DNA from: Flavobacterium sp.
GTDB lineage: Bacteria > Bacteroidota > Bacteroidia > Flavobacteriales > Flavobacteriaceae
Direction: 5' to 3'
Assembly: GCA_026390995.1 (NCBI GenBank)
Contig: JAPLEX010000018.1
Location: forward strand, 1 to 45,400
DNA length: 45,400 nt
A model generated the notes under the pieces. The model searched no databases. It had not been told where the DNA came from and saw only the letters and a program-made list of their open reading frames with translations. The translations under genes were made by a program, and so were the position numbers. Of this stretch, positions 16,424 through 25,591 are shown one piece after another. Each line of letters starts with the position of its first letter. Positions within the stretch are counted from its first letter, which is position 1.

Positions 16424-16542
16424 TGACAACCGCAGGAATCAGACCCACAAGATTTGCTTGATTTTTTTCGTGGCCAAAACTTGCGAAACACATATACAAG
16501 TGCCGCAATCAGTAACCCAATAGCAATTGTAGTTTGTACCAT
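16420..16542 (-). CDS. FeoB-associated Cys-rich membrane protein
   Basis: A 40-residue protein beginning MVQTTIAIGLLIAALVYVF, a single membrane helix, then a basic stretch and a C-terminal SCGSDSCGCH cluster. This is the layout of the FeoB_associated family (PF12669). The ATG at 16542 overlaps the last base of the FeoB stop codon (TAATG), so it is the third gene of the feo operon and probably coupled in translation. The Cys/His tail may hold iron or help assemble FeoB, an inference from position and composition. The longer frame to 16668 is only readthrough into feoB on another frame. Confidence 0.85.
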   Translation of the reverse strand: MVQTTIAIGLLIAALVYVFRKFWPRKKSSKSCGSDSCGCH

Positions 16543-18635
16543 TAATTCAGAAATTGATAGGTTAAAAACGCCACTAAATAGGCCAAGCCAGTCATGAAAA
16601 CCAGTTGGGCCAGAGGCCAATAATAACTGTTGGTTTCTTTTCGGGTGATGGCCAACGTACTGATGCATTGCATGGCAAATACATAAAACAGCAACAGCGA
16701 AACGCCCGAAGAAAATCGGAAGGTATGTATGCCGGTTCGGATGTCTTTGTCAGCTTTCATTTTGCTCACAATGGTGCTGTTGCTTTCGGATTCACCCACA
16801 CTATAAATGGTGGCCAAGGTGCCCACAAAAACTTCGCGAGCTGCAAAAGAACTAATAATTGCAATCCCAATTTTCCAATCATATCCCAATGGCGAGATTA
16901 TAGGCTCTATGGATTTGCCCATGAGGCCTATGTAGGAGTTTTCTAATTTATAGGTGGCTAAGGCATTTTTGTAGGCCGAGCTGTTTACGGTCAGATTTTG
17001 GTGCTGTACCACTACATTGGCTTCGGCATTTTTAAAATCTTCTCCCGGTCCGAAGGAAGCCAAAAACCATAAAATGATCGAAAGGGCTAAAATTATTTTT
17101 CCGGCACCAAACAAAAAGGCTTTTGTTTTTTCGATTACGTTGATGTAAACATTTTTAAACAGCGGCACTTTATAATTGGGCATCTCCACCACAAAATAGG
17201 TTTTGTTTGAGATGCGCAATACTTTATTGAGCAACCAAGCCGAAATAATCGCGCTAGCAAATCCCAATATGTACAAAAACAAGAAAACCAATCCTTGTAG
17301 GTGCACCACCCCCAACAAATAAGTGTCGGGAATAACCACCGCTATAATGATGGCATAAACCGGCAAGCGGGCCGAACAGGTTACAAAAGGCGTGACCAAG
17401 ATAACCAACAAGCGTTCTTTCCAACTTTCGATATTTCGGGTGGCCATAATGGCGGGAATTGCACAGGCTGTCCCCGAAATGAGCGGCACCACACTTTTTC
17501 CTGAGAGTCCATATCGGCGCATAATTTTATCCATCAAAAACACCACACGGCTCATGTACCCGCTCTCTTCAAGTAGGGAGATAAATAAAAACAAAAAGGC
17601 AATTTGCGGAATAAATAACAAAATGCCCCCGATACCCGGAATAATTCCTTGCGACAACAAATCATTGAGCATACCCGGTTGCAGTTGCGTACTGGTAAAA
17701 GTACTCAGGTTGGCAAAGGCCGTGTCAATCCAATTCATGGGCACTCGAGACCAATCAAAAATGGATTGAAAGATTAAAAAGAGTACGCCAAAAAAGATCA
17801 CATAACCCCAAAACGGATGCATTAAAATTCGATCGAGTTTGGAGCGGTAATCCGAAGCCAAGCTAGTATTTACTAGCAATCCTTTTTTTAGTATGTCGTT
17901 TATAAACTGGTAGCGTTTGATGGTTTCTTTTTGCTGCAAACGCTTTAAATCGGCATGGGATTTTGTAAAGGAATTGGGAAATTCTTTGCGTTCTAAGTTC
18001 AAGAAATTTACATCTTGGGTAATCACCAACCACAATTTATACAACAACTGATTGGGAAATGTTTTACGCAATTGACTAAAATAGGCTTCGTCTATACTTG
18101 AGGCATTGAGGCAAGGACTTACCGACAATTGTTGGTAGTTGGCCAATACGTTTTTTAGTTCGGCAATGCCGGTGCGTTTTCTGGAACTCACGAGCACAAT
18201 CTTGGTTTGCAACTGCGCTTCCAAGTAAGGGATGTCCATACTAATGCCTTTTGGTACCATTCTGTCGGCCATATTGATTACCAAAACCGTAGGGAGTTCT
18301 AAGTCTTTAATTTGGGTGAACAACAACAAATTGCGTTTCAAATTCTCGACATCGGTAATTACTGCAATCACGTCGGGAAAATTGGGGTCTTTTTTGTTGA
18401 GCAACACCTCAATAACTACATTTTCATCAATCGAACTGGCATTTAAACTGTAGGTTCCTGGCAAATCAAGTACGTTTGCCAAACAGGTTTCAGACAACAT
18501 GCACTGCCCTACTTTTTTCTCAACTGTAATGCCCGGGTAATTTCCCACCTGCTGTTTGAGCCCTGTTAACTGATTAAACACCGAAGTTTTTCCGGTGTTG
18601 GGATTGCCAATTAACGCGACTTGTATCGATTGCAT
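16542..18635 (-). CDS. feoB: Ferrous iron transport protein B
   Basis: A 697-residue inner-membrane Fe2+ transporter. The N-terminal G domain has the P-loop GNPNTGKT at residues 10-17, the switch segment around VEKKVGQC, the G3 motif DLPGTYSL and the G4 NMAD. The transmembrane part carries two Gate regions, including VPLISGTACAIPAIMATRN and ITPFVTCSARLPVY-like sequence with the conserved cysteine. Length is normal for the family. It lies 5 bases downstream of feoA and overlaps the small FeoB-associated gene. The operon imports ferrous iron under low oxygen or reducing conditions. Confidence 0.97.
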   Translation of the reverse strand: MQSIQVALIGNPNTGKTSVFNQLTGLKQQVGNYPGITVEKKVGQCMLSETCLANVLDLPGTYSLNASSIDENVVIEVLLNKKDPNFPDVIAVITDVENLKRNLLLFTQIKDLELPTVLVINMADRMVPKGISMDIPYLEAQLQTKIVLVSSRKRTGIAELKNVLANYQQLSVSPCLNASSIDEAYFSQLRKTFPNQLLYKLWLVITQDVNFLNLERKEFPNSFTKSHADLKRLQQKETIKRYQFINDILKKGLLVNTSLASDYRSKLDRILMHPFWGYVIFFGVLFLIFQSIFDWSRVPMNWIDTAFANLSTFTSTQLQPGMLNDLLSQGIIPGIGGILLFIPQIAFLFLFISLLEESGYMSRVVFLMDKIMRRYGLSGKSVVPLISGTACAIPAIMATRNIESWKERLLVILVTPFVTCSARLPVYAIIIAVVIPDTYLLGVVHLQGLVFLFLYILGFASAIISAWLLNKVLRISNKTYFVVEMPNYKVPLFKNVYINVIEKTKAFLFGAGKIILALSIILWFLASFGPGEDFKNAEANVVVQHQNLTVNSSAYKNALATYKLENSYIGLMGKSIEPIISPLGYDWKIGIAIISSFAAREVFVGTLATIYSVGESESNSTIVSKMKADKDIRTGIHTFRFSSGVSLLLFYVFAMQCISTLAITRKETNSYYWPLAQLVFMTGLAYLVAFLTYQFLN

Positions 18636-18640
18636 ACGGC

Positions 18641-18883
18641 TTATTTTGAGCTAATTTCGTCTCGAGTTACTTGTATTTGACGTGCAGTTTCCAAGCGAAT
18701 GGCCAAATGCGAGCCGCTTATATTGAGCAGCAAAGGATCTCCAAAAGGAGCGATTTGCAAGAGTTCAACCGAGTTGCCTGGCAAGCACCCCATCTCCAAA
18801 AGCTTCAACGGAATAGCCTCCACGTCAAAGTGCGTGATGGTGGCTTTTTCGCCTTTTTTTAACTGAGCAATGGTGGTTTGCAA
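18641..18883 (-). CDS. feoA: Ferrous iron transport protein A
   Basis: An 80-residue SH3-fold protein typical of FeoA: LKLLEMGCLPGNSVELLQIAP is the conserved core, followed by GDPLLLNISGSHLAIR. FeoA acts in the cytoplasm with FeoB and is thought to influence its GTPase or transport activity. No ATG is available: in frame, the codons before the TTG at 18883 are GCG and a TAA stop, so a TTG start at 18883 is the only choice that keeps a full-length protein. This gives weak initiation or reflects a sequence quirk. A candidate promoter and operator lie directly upstream. Confidence 0.93.
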   Translation of the reverse strand: MQTTIAQLKKGEKATITHFDVEAIPLKLLEMGCLPGNSVELLQIAPFGDPLLLNISGSHLAIRLETARQIQVTRDEISSK

Positions 18884-18909
18884 CGCTTATTTAGATTGAA
18901 TTAAGATTA

Positions 18910-18917
18910 CAAAAGTA
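18910..18917 (-). promoter_or_regulatory. -7 element of the feoAB promoter
   Basis: The minus strand reads TACTTTTG, an exact TAnnTTTG match, 27 bases before the feoA TTG start. No TTG sits at the ideal -33 distance. The palindrome at 18939-18952 covers that region instead. Confidence 0.5.
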
Positions 18918-18938
18918 GGGATAAATAGTAAATTGCAC

Positions 18939-18952
18939 CTGATAAATATCAG
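18939..18952. promoter_or_regulatory. Candidate metal-regulator operator upstream of feoA
   Basis: CTGATAAATATCAG is a perfect inverted repeat of 6-base arms around AA. It covers the expected -33 region of the feoAB promoter, 56 bases or more upstream of the start codon, between the feo operon and the sco gene. Its TGATA...TATCA core resembles the arms of Fur boxes, so iron-dependent repression by Fur or a DtxR-like regulator is a reasonable guess. The regulator itself is not in this window. Confidence 0.45.
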
Positions 18953-18961
18953 TTTTCATTC

Positions 18962-19633
18962 TTAATCTTCTTCCCGGAGTAAAACCTGAATATCGGCAAT
19001 GAGACGCTCAATTTCCTCTTTTTTGGTTCCATCATAAAAGCCACGCACCCGTTTTTGACTGTCGACCAACACAAAATTTTCGGTGTGCACCATGTCATAC
19101 AATTCGCTGGGTTTGCCGAGTTTTACGGCCAAATAGGCTTTTCTTGCCAAACTGTAGATTTTCTTTTTATCGCCGGTAACCAAATTCCATTTGCGGTCGT
19201 TCACGCCTTTTTCTTGGGCATAGCGTTTCAGGACCGCCACCGAATCAATTTCGGGAAACACGGTATGCGACAACAGCATTACCCGTGAATCGTGTAAGAA
19301 TGCTTCTTGCACTAGTGCCATGTTATTAGTCATTTTGGGGCAAATGGAACCACAGGTGGTAAAAAAGAAATCGGCCACATAAATTTTGCCTTCGTAGGTT
19401 TTGTCGGTAATGATTTTGCCGTTTTGGTTCACAAACGAAAAGGCGGGAATTTTGTGGTATTTGCGAATAAACTGCACCGTACTGTCTACCAATTCGGGGT
19501 TTACATCGGCAGGATTGTAAATGGGTAAGGATTTTTTTGGCGTTAATGCTCGATAAAATAAACTGATAATTACCACCGAAATAATACCTAAAACCAAGAA
19601 GAAAATACGGAATTGTTTAAAATAACGAAGCAT
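18962..19633 (-). CDS. SCO1/SenC-family copper-binding thioredoxin-fold protein
   Basis: A 223-residue protein with one N-terminal membrane helix (about residues 10-27) and a periplasmic thioredoxin-like domain. The copper ligands are Cys94 and Cys98 in TTCGSICPK, and His183 in MVHTENFVLVD. SCO proteins deliver copper to, or keep reduced, the CuA site of cytochrome c oxidase. No oxidase genes are adjacent, which is common when sco is separate. It lies upstream of feoA on the same strand with a 78-base gap containing the feo promoter, so they are probably separate transcripts. Confidence 0.92.
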   Translation of the reverse strand: MLRYFKQFRIFFLVLGIISVVIISLFYRALTPKKSLPIYNPADVNPELVDSTVQFIRKYHKIPAFSFVNQNGKIITDKTYEGKIYVADFFFTTCGSICPKMTNNMALVQEAFLHDSRVMLLSHTVFPEIDSVAVLKRYAQEKGVNDRKWNLVTGDKKKIYSLARKAYLAVKLGKPSELYDMVHTENFVLVDSQKRVRGFYDGTKKEEIERLIADIQVLLREED

Positions 19634-19731
19634 GAAAAATTTTCGTCAAAACTACAAAATACAACTGATTTTGAGCCGGGAATCCCACTGATATTATTTT
19701 GTATTTTAACAGTTTATATGGCAAGAATCGA

Positions 19732-19739
19732 TATTTTTG
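19732..19739 (+). promoter_or_regulatory. Candidate -7 element of the M13 peptidase gene
   Basis: TATTTTTG matches TAnnTTTG and ends 20 bases before the chosen ATG at 19760. It lies inside the longer open frame that begins at 19613, which supports the later start. A -33 TTG at the right distance is not evident. Confidence 0.4.
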
Positions 19740-19759
19740 TGACACTAAAATCAATTCAA

Positions 19760-21826
19760 ATGAAAATACAATTCAAAACACTAGGGCTATTAGTGCTTCC
19801 GGCAATTTTCGGATTGGCTGCTGCGCACGCCCAAGACAAATCAGCTAAAAAAGCACCGGGAATTAATGTGTCCTATATGGATTTAACCGTGAAGCCCAGC
19901 GACAATTTCTTTCGTTTTGTAAACGGAACTTGGTTGGATAAAACCGAAATTCCTAAAGACAAAACCCGTTGGGGAAGCTTTGACGAATTGCGTCAAAATA
20001 CCGACAAAGACGTTTTGGTTATCTTGGCAGACGCCACCAAAGGCGGGAAATATAAACCCACTTCAGACCAAGGAAAAGCGATTATCATGTACCAATCTGC
20101 TATGGACACCGTGGCGCGCAACAAACAAGGAATTGCACCATTGAAACCCTATTTGGCTCAAATTGACGCCGTGAAAAATGTAGCCGATTTGCAAAAATTA
20201 ATGATGCAAACCGAAGCCGATGGCGGAAGCGTAGGATTTTTTGGTGTGGGTGTGGGTGCCGACGAAAAAGACAGCAACCGCAATGTAGTGAGCTTAGGAC
20301 CAGGTTCTTTGGGATTGCCTGACCGTGATTACTATGTGTCTGAAGATGCAGATTCAAAAGAAAAAAGAGCAAAATATGTGTTACACGTAGCCAAAATGTT
20401 GCAGTTCTTGGGAGAATCTCCCGCTGCCGCGCAGGCCGATGCTGAGAAAATCATCGCCTTGGAAATTCAAATGTCAGTGCCTCGTTTAGACCGTGTAGAA
20501 CGTCGCGACAGCAAAATACAATACAACCCAACCGCAATTGCCGATTTGAATACGCTTACTCCTGCGATCGATTGGAATACGTATTTAAAAGGAGTTGGAT
20601 TTGCTAAAGTGGATACCGTTATCGTGTCTCAACCCAAATACATGAAAGGCTTGCAAACCATGTTTACCGAAAACAATGTAGACGCATGGAAAGCCTATAT
20701 GCGTTGGATGTTGTTGCGCGGTGCTGCGGGTCAATTGTCAACCGAAATTGAAACGGCCAACTGGGAGTTTTACGGGAAAGCGTTGACTGGTGCGATCAAA
20801 CAAAGACCCCGCAACGAAAAAGCCTTGCAAGTAGTCAATGGAACGGTAGGCGAAGCCTTAGGTAAATTATATGTAGACAAAATGTTCCCCGCTGAAGCCA
20901 AAGACAAGGCCTACAAAATGATCAAAAATGTAATGCGTGCCTACGAAATGCGCATCAACAACCTCACGTGGATGTCTCCTGAGACCAAAACTAAAGCGGT
21001 TGAAAAATTAAACAAATTGACCATCAAAATTGGCTATCCTGACAAATGGGAAGACTACAGCACGTTGAACGTGAAGAGTGCAGCCATCGGTGGATCATAT
21101 TTTGAAAACTTGCGTGCCGTTTCAAAATGGGCTTGGGCAAAAGACTTAGACAAATTGGACAAACCCGTTGACAAAACCGAATGGGGAATGTCGCCACAAA
21201 CGGTAAATGCATATTACAATCCTTCGTACAACGAAATTGTATTCCCAGCCGCAATTTTGCAACCGCCTTTCTACGATTACAAAGCCGATGAGGCCGTAAA
21301 TTATGGCGGAATTGGTGCGGTAATTGGGCATGAAATCTCTCACGGTTTTGACGACCAAGGCGCTACCTACAACGCTGACGGAAACCTCATCGATTGGTGG
21401 ACCGATGCCGATTTGAAACAATTTACCGATTTAGGTACGGCATTAGCTGATCAATATTCGGCATTGGAACCCTTGCCTGGGATTCACGTAGACGGTAAAT
21501 TTACCTTGGGTGAAAACATTGGAGATTTGGGTGGAATCAATGCAGCTTATGACGGTTTGCAATTGTACTTGAAAGAAAATGGCAACCCCGGATTGATTGA
21601 CGGATACACTCCTGAACAACGTTTATTTATTTCATGGGCTACTATTTGGAGAAGCAAAATCCGCGACGAAGCCTTGAAAAATCAAGTAAAAACTGATCCG
21701 CACTCGCCGGGTATGTACCGCGCCTATGTGCCGTTGCTAAATTTAGAAAGCTTCCAAAATGCGTTCAACATCAAAGAAGGAGATGGCATGTATGTAACGC
21801 CAGAAAAACGAGTAAAAATCTGGTAA
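19760..21826 (+). CDS. M13-family (neprilysin/PepO-like) zinc metallopeptidase, secreted
   Basis: From the ATG at 19760 the product has 688 residues and a clear signal peptide (MKIQFKTLGLLVLPAIFG...AHAQ). An open frame extends 49 codons further upstream but would bury the signal and run through the promoter. The zinc site is HEISH (524-528) with the third ligand Glu585 in ENIGDLGG; NAYYNP, a conserved substrate-contact motif, lies before it. The C-terminus VKIW fits the family's conserved ending. M13 enzymes cut small peptides outside the cytoplasm. It is transcribed alone and ends at a strong hairpin. Confidence 0.95.
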   Translation: MKIQFKTLGLLVLPAIFGLAAAHAQDKSAKKAPGINVSYMDLTVKPSDNFFRFVNGTWLDKTEIPKDKTRWGSFDELRQNTDKDVLVILADATKGGKYKPTSDQGKAIIMYQSAMDTVARNKQGIAPLKPYLAQIDAVKNVADLQKLMMQTEADGGSVGFFGVGVGADEKDSNRNVVSLGPGSLGLPDRDYYVSEDADSKEKRAKYVLHVAKMLQFLGESPAAAQADAEKIIALEIQMSVPRLDRVERRDSKIQYNPTAIADLNTLTPAIDWNTYLKGVGFAKVDTVIVSQPKYMKGLQTMFTENNVDAWKAYMRWMLLRGAAGQLSTEIETANWEFYGKALTGAIKQRPRNEKALQVVNGTVGEALGKLYVDKMFPAEAKDKAYKMIKNVMRAYEMRINNLTWMSPETKTKAVEKLNKLTIKIGYPDKWEDYSTLNVKSAAIGGSYFENLRAVSKWAWAKDLDKLDKPVDKTEWGMSPQTVNAYYNPSYNEIVFPAAILQPPFYDYKADEAVNYGGIGAVIGHEISHGFDDQGATYNADGNLIDWWTDADLKQFTDLGTALADQYSALEPLPGIHVDGKFTLGENIGDLGGINAAYDGLQLYLKENGNPGLIDGYTPEQRLFISWATIWRSKIRDEALKNQVKTDPHSPGMYRAYVPLLNLESFQNAFNIKEGDGMYVTPEKRVKIW

Positions 21827-21846
21827 TTCACGATTCTAAAAATTTC

Positions 21847-21875
21847 AAAACCCCAAGCATCTAGTTTGGGGTTTT
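21847..21875. terminator. Bidirectional terminator between the M13 peptidase and SDR genes
   Basis: A 10-bp stem AAAACCCCAA / TTGGGGTTTT with a 9-base loop. T runs follow on the plus strand and T-rich sequence follows on the minus strand, so it can serve both convergent genes. Confidence 0.88.
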
Positions 21876-21876
21876 T

Positions 21877-22668
21877 TTATAGGGTTGGTTTTAGAAAGGT
21901 ATAATCGAGTTGGGTACTGAGTTTCTCGCTCGATACGGTTTTGCCAATAGAGTGTTTGCCAAAATCAAATTCAGGAATTGGCAAATGAAGTGCGCGCGCC
22001 ATTTGGGTGTAATAGGCCGCACGAGTAGGATGATAGGGCGCTACTGCATTGTATACTTGGTCTTCAAACGGAAGCTGGATGCAGTGGTGCAGAATCGCCA
22101 AACAATCATCTTGGTGTATCAAATTGATGGGTGCTTCTGGGTTTTCGAGTTGCGTTCGCCCGGCCAAAAAACGCACGGGATGCCGATCAGCGCCAATTAA
22201 TCCGCCGAATCGAATTACAGTAGTTTGGCAAAAATCAGCCGATAAAAAAAGGTTTTCGGCAAGCACGAGTTGTGAATCAAAACCTTTGGTGTCTGTTTCT
22301 ATAGCCAATTGATTTTGGTCGGGATACACCGAGGTGGAGCTAATGAACAGTACTTTTTTACAACCAGAAAGTCGCATGTTTTCCAACAATAATTGCATTT
22401 TGGCTACAAAATTTTCAGGATTGGCGCCGCGCAATTGTGGGGGTATTGCCACGACCAGGACTTCGGCATCGGCCAAAAAACCATTCCAATCGCCTATGGC
22501 AGATTGGGCATTCAGTTCCAATAAAAAAGGAGTTATCCCCGCTTGAGTCAATGAGAAAATTTTACCTGATGTTGTTGTAGAACCATTTACACGAAAACCG
22601 GCTTGCAAGAGTTGTTGCGCCAAGGGAAAGCCAAGCCAACCACAGCCTAAAAGGGCGATTGTTCTCAT
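21877..22668 (-). CDS. NAD(P)-binding Rossmann protein, atypical extended SDR (YeeZ-like)
   Basis: A 263-residue protein starting IALLGCGWLGFPLAQQL, a GxGxxG nucleotide-binding motif, with FISSTSVYP at about 108-116 where SDR enzymes place the active-site Ser and Tyr region. There is no clear YxxxK pair, so catalytic activity is uncertain, as with other YeeZ-like sugar-epimerase relatives. It overlaps the upstream M28 peptidase gene by 4 bases (ATGA) and is the last gene of a three-gene operon. Substrate unknown. Confidence 0.85.
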   Translation of the reverse strand: MRTIALLGCGWLGFPLAQQLLQAGFRVNGSTTTSGKIFSLTQAGITPFLLELNAQSAIGDWNGFLADAEVLVVAIPPQLRGANPENFVAKMQLLLENMRLSGCKKVLFISSTSVYPDQNQLAIETDTKGFDSQLVLAENLFLSADFCQTTVIRFGGLIGADRHPVRFLAGRTQLENPEAPINLIHQDDCLAILHHCIQLPFEDQVYNAVAPYHPTRAAYYTQMARALHLPIPEFDFGKHSIGKTVSSEKLSTQLDYTFLKPTL

Positions 22669-25028
22669 TTACGAACGGGTTTAAGAGTGTCGGTTGCTAC
22701 TTGAAGGCTGTCGACTTTTGGTTTGGGAACAGCAAATCGTATGTTTTTGGGTGCCAGCAAAGCGCTGGGTTTGATTTTTTGGTGAAGCACCACGGCATCA
22801 GTCAACACAAAAGGCGTGGGCATCATCCAAGCAGCTCTTGGTTTAATTTTAAGTTGAGGATTTGACAGTAAATCAAACGAACTTTCCAATAGATCTAGAT
22901 CTAATTGCGCCGATTTTAGCAACCGAAAAGACAGCGACAAGGGTTGGTTATCCACCACATAATAACTCAGTAATTTTTGACCGTTTCTAGGGTATTGACT
23001 TCCTTTTTGACCAAGTAAGGAAGTGCCTTTGGCTTGAATTAAGGAAGCGCCATTGGCTTTAAAATCATACAACGAAACCCGTTCGGAGGCAAAAATATCG
23101 TAGCGATTCACCTTTCGATTGGGCGTAATCAAAATTTGAATATAGCGGTAATTGGCACCGACGGAATCTTTTTCAAACAACACCGTGGGCGGAGTCAAGG
23201 CCATCTGTGGCGCCGGGCTTTCATAGGTAAAGTTGGAGTGGTATTTGCTGTACAAAGGCAAGTGATTGATCGCCTTGGCCGGACTGGGATTGTTGCCTAA
23301 ATAGACTTTGGTCCATTCGTCAACCTGGCTGTCGTAGGTGGTATAAACGGCTTTCTTGGTTTCGGCATCATATACATAAAGCAAACTGTTGGGTTTGGCT
23401 TTTCCAGCTACATAATTTGAGTCGAGATGAGCCATAAATATGCCTGCAATTGTGAAAGTAAAAGCGCCTAATCCCCATACTGTTTTTCGTTCAAAGGCTA
23501 AAAAAACGGGGAGCACTAATCCAAAAACAATGGCGGTAAAAACGGCGGTAAGCGGGAGCATTTTTAGCCCCAATCCTATGGGAAACACCACGATAAAAGG
23601 ACTGTAAATTAAAATAGCCGGTATACTACATACCAAGTTCCATACGTGATTTGATTTTTGTGTTGCAACAAAGTAGCCCAACATCAGTAAACTCCCAAAA
23701 AGGGGCAGAACAAAAAATCCAGCGCCAGGCAAATAAGCCGCTAGAAAAAACTGAATCAACAGCCAAACAAACAGCGGCGCAATAAAATAATTGTATTCAC
23801 TTTTTACATTCTTTACAGCAGCATATAGTAGAAAAGCAAAGCCAAAAGAAAACAAAATAATGACTCCTATATACCAATGACCATTATAGGGAAATCCTTG
23901 AAGTATATCGGCAAACGGGTAGATGCTTTTGAGTGTTAACCAAAGCAAATAACTTCCGCCGCCGGCCAACAGCAACAAACCGAAAAAACGCAAAAACCCT
24001 TTACCTATTTCTGAGAAATCTAAAATTCGCTTTCCTAAACCAATAAAAACCAGCAAAATAAAAAGTCCTAAAGCCAGTCCACAAAGCACATAGTTCCAGG
24101 AAAATGGATAGTGTACAAGCACAAATGGTAGGGTAAAATATACCTCATCTTCTGCCGATTCCAGTGTAGATAACTCACTGTTTGAAAAATAATTGAGTAA
24201 GGGCATTAAATACGAGCCTTGGTGCGCAATGGTGTTGGGGTTGAGGTGCGCAAAATTGTCTTGGGCGGTATGGTAGTTAAAGTGGTTGTCAATAAAGGCG
24301 AAATTAAACCCCTGGATGGCGCCTTGTTCTCTAAAGACAGTCAAGTCGGTATCGTTGGGCAACATTTTGTATATGCTGTACAACAGCGAATTGGTTACCG
24401 GAAATAGTGGATTGGCTTTGCTAAACGCTTGAATCATTTGGGCGTTGCCCTGATTTACTTCCATGAGCATGTAGCTTGGCCCACTACTTCCTCGGGCTTC
24501 AAAATTCAACACCAATCCTACTTCTTTGGCCCAAGCATGCTGGGTTACAAACAAAGCAGCGCCATTTAAACCGAGTTCTTCGGCGTCTGTAAATAAAATA
24601 ATAATATCGTTTTTGTGTGGGGCTTTGCATTGCAGAAATGCGCGAACTCCTTCTAAAATAGTCGCAACTCCAGAGGCATCATCACTGGCGCCATGCGAAT
24701 AGGAATGCGGTGCGCTGTCGTAATGGGCAAGCAACAACAAGGCTTTTTCTGAATTGGCGGTTCCCGGAATGCGCGCAATGATATTTTTGGAAGGGACCAA
24801 ATTTCCCCAATCGGTTAGGGTAATTCCTTCTTGGTAACTGGGTTGTAGCCCCAGTTTCTTCAATTCGATTGTGAGCGCGTTGGCTACAATTTCGTGATCG
24901 ACAGAACCTACATAATGTGGTTTTTGCGCCAATTTTTTAACCTGTACAACTGCTTGAGTAAAGTATAAGGCCATTAAGAGCGCGGAAAAAAAAAGCAGTG
25001 TTCCGGCTGCGGTATAGTTTTTTTTCAT
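22665..25028 (-). CDS. Membrane-bound M28-family zinc aminopeptidase
   Basis: A 787-residue protein: an N-terminal membrane anchor (about 8-28), an M28 peptidase domain with zinc ligands in LLAHYDS (His102), GASDDASG (Asp116 bridging) and DAEELGLNG (Glu150/Glu151), then eight or so hydrophobic helices (about 325-580) and a C-terminal extracytoplasmic domain. The layout resembles ERMP1-type membrane M28 peptidases, known in flavobacteria. The catalytic domain should face the periplasm and remove N-terminal residues from peptides. Overlaps by 4 bases on both sides link it to a zinc-finger gene and an SDR gene in one operon. Confidence 0.92.
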   Translation of the reverse strand: MKKNYTAAGTLLFFSALLMALYFTQAVVQVKKLAQKPHYVGSVDHEIVANALTIELKKLGLQPSYQEGITLTDWGNLVPSKNIIARIPGTANSEKALLLLAHYDSAPHSYSHGASDDASGVATILEGVRAFLQCKAPHKNDIIILFTDAEELGLNGAALFVTQHAWAKEVGLVLNFEARGSSGPSYMLMEVNQGNAQMIQAFSKANPLFPVTNSLLYSIYKMLPNDTDLTVFREQGAIQGFNFAFIDNHFNYHTAQDNFAHLNPNTIAHQGSYLMPLLNYFSNSELSTLESAEDEVYFTLPFVLVHYPFSWNYVLCGLALGLFILLVFIGLGKRILDFSEIGKGFLRFFGLLLLAGGGSYLLWLTLKSIYPFADILQGFPYNGHWYIGVIILFSFGFAFLLYAAVKNVKSEYNYFIAPLFVWLLIQFFLAAYLPGAGFFVLPLFGSLLMLGYFVATQKSNHVWNLVCSIPAILIYSPFIVVFPIGLGLKMLPLTAVFTAIVFGLVLPVFLAFERKTVWGLGAFTFTIAGIFMAHLDSNYVAGKAKPNSLLYVYDAETKKAVYTTYDSQVDEWTKVYLGNNPSPAKAINHLPLYSKYHSNFTYESPAPQMALTPPTVLFEKDSVGANYRYIQILITPNRKVNRYDIFASERVSLYDFKANGASLIQAKGTSLLGQKGSQYPRNGQKLLSYYVVDNQPLSLSFRLLKSAQLDLDLLESSFDLLSNPQLKIKPRAAWMMPTPFVLTDAVVLHQKIKPSALLAPKNIRFAVPKPKVDSLQVATDTLKPVRK

Positions 25029-25378
25029 AAAAAACCCTCTTTTTTAACCAATAAAATCAAATCATTTTCCAAACACAAATAGCCTTGAGAGTACAAAAAA
25101 CAATAGGTATTGCCTGTTTTGGTCTGAAGGATATGGGTGAAATAGGTGAAATCAAACCCTTTATTGATCAGTTTTTTTCGTGTTGTTTTGGCTTTTGATT
25201 CGGGATTTAACTCCGATAAAATCCGGTAATTTTTTCGCAACACATAATTGATGTTGCGCATTAAATTGGTGCTGTCTTTGTTTTTTCGGTTGTTAAAAGC
25301 ACTGCGGCAACCATCACAGCAAAATTTTTTGTCTTCACGACCCACTAGCTTGTCGTGGCATTCTAAACAATTTTTCAT
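25025..25378 (-). CDS. Small treble-clef-like zinc-finger protein of unknown function
   Basis: Using the ATG at 25378 gives 117 residues beginning MKNCLECHDKL, with Cys4, Cys7, Cys20/Cys21 and Cys24 arranged as a CxxC...CxxC zinc ribbon. The rest is basic and mostly helical, ending in a hydrophobic segment, with no domain I recognise. An 18-codon extension to 25432 is possible but would put the zinc finger inside the protein. Short gap-free coupling (ATGA) to the M28 peptidase makes them one operon, but the functional link is unclear. Confidence 0.75.
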   Translation of the reverse strand: MKNCLECHDKLVGREDKKFCCDGCRSAFNNRKNKDSTNLMRNINYVLRKNYRILSELNPESKAKTTRKKLINKGFDFTYFTHILQTKTGNTYCFLYSQGYLCLENDLILLVKKEGFL

Positions 25379-25591
25379 GGCGGATAAATTTAAATTGGCG
25401 TGTATAAAGGTCGCTCGGGATAAACTCCTCAAAGCAAATCAAATGTAGTATTTTTTTCAATTACAACCGATTACAAATAGATACAGTCGAAAGCAAACGA
25501 ATACGACGCGGTTTGATAAAACAAAACATATCAATTTTGCCTTGTTGATCGACAAAAAACAATTTTTAAACCTTTAAAATTTTTAAACGCC

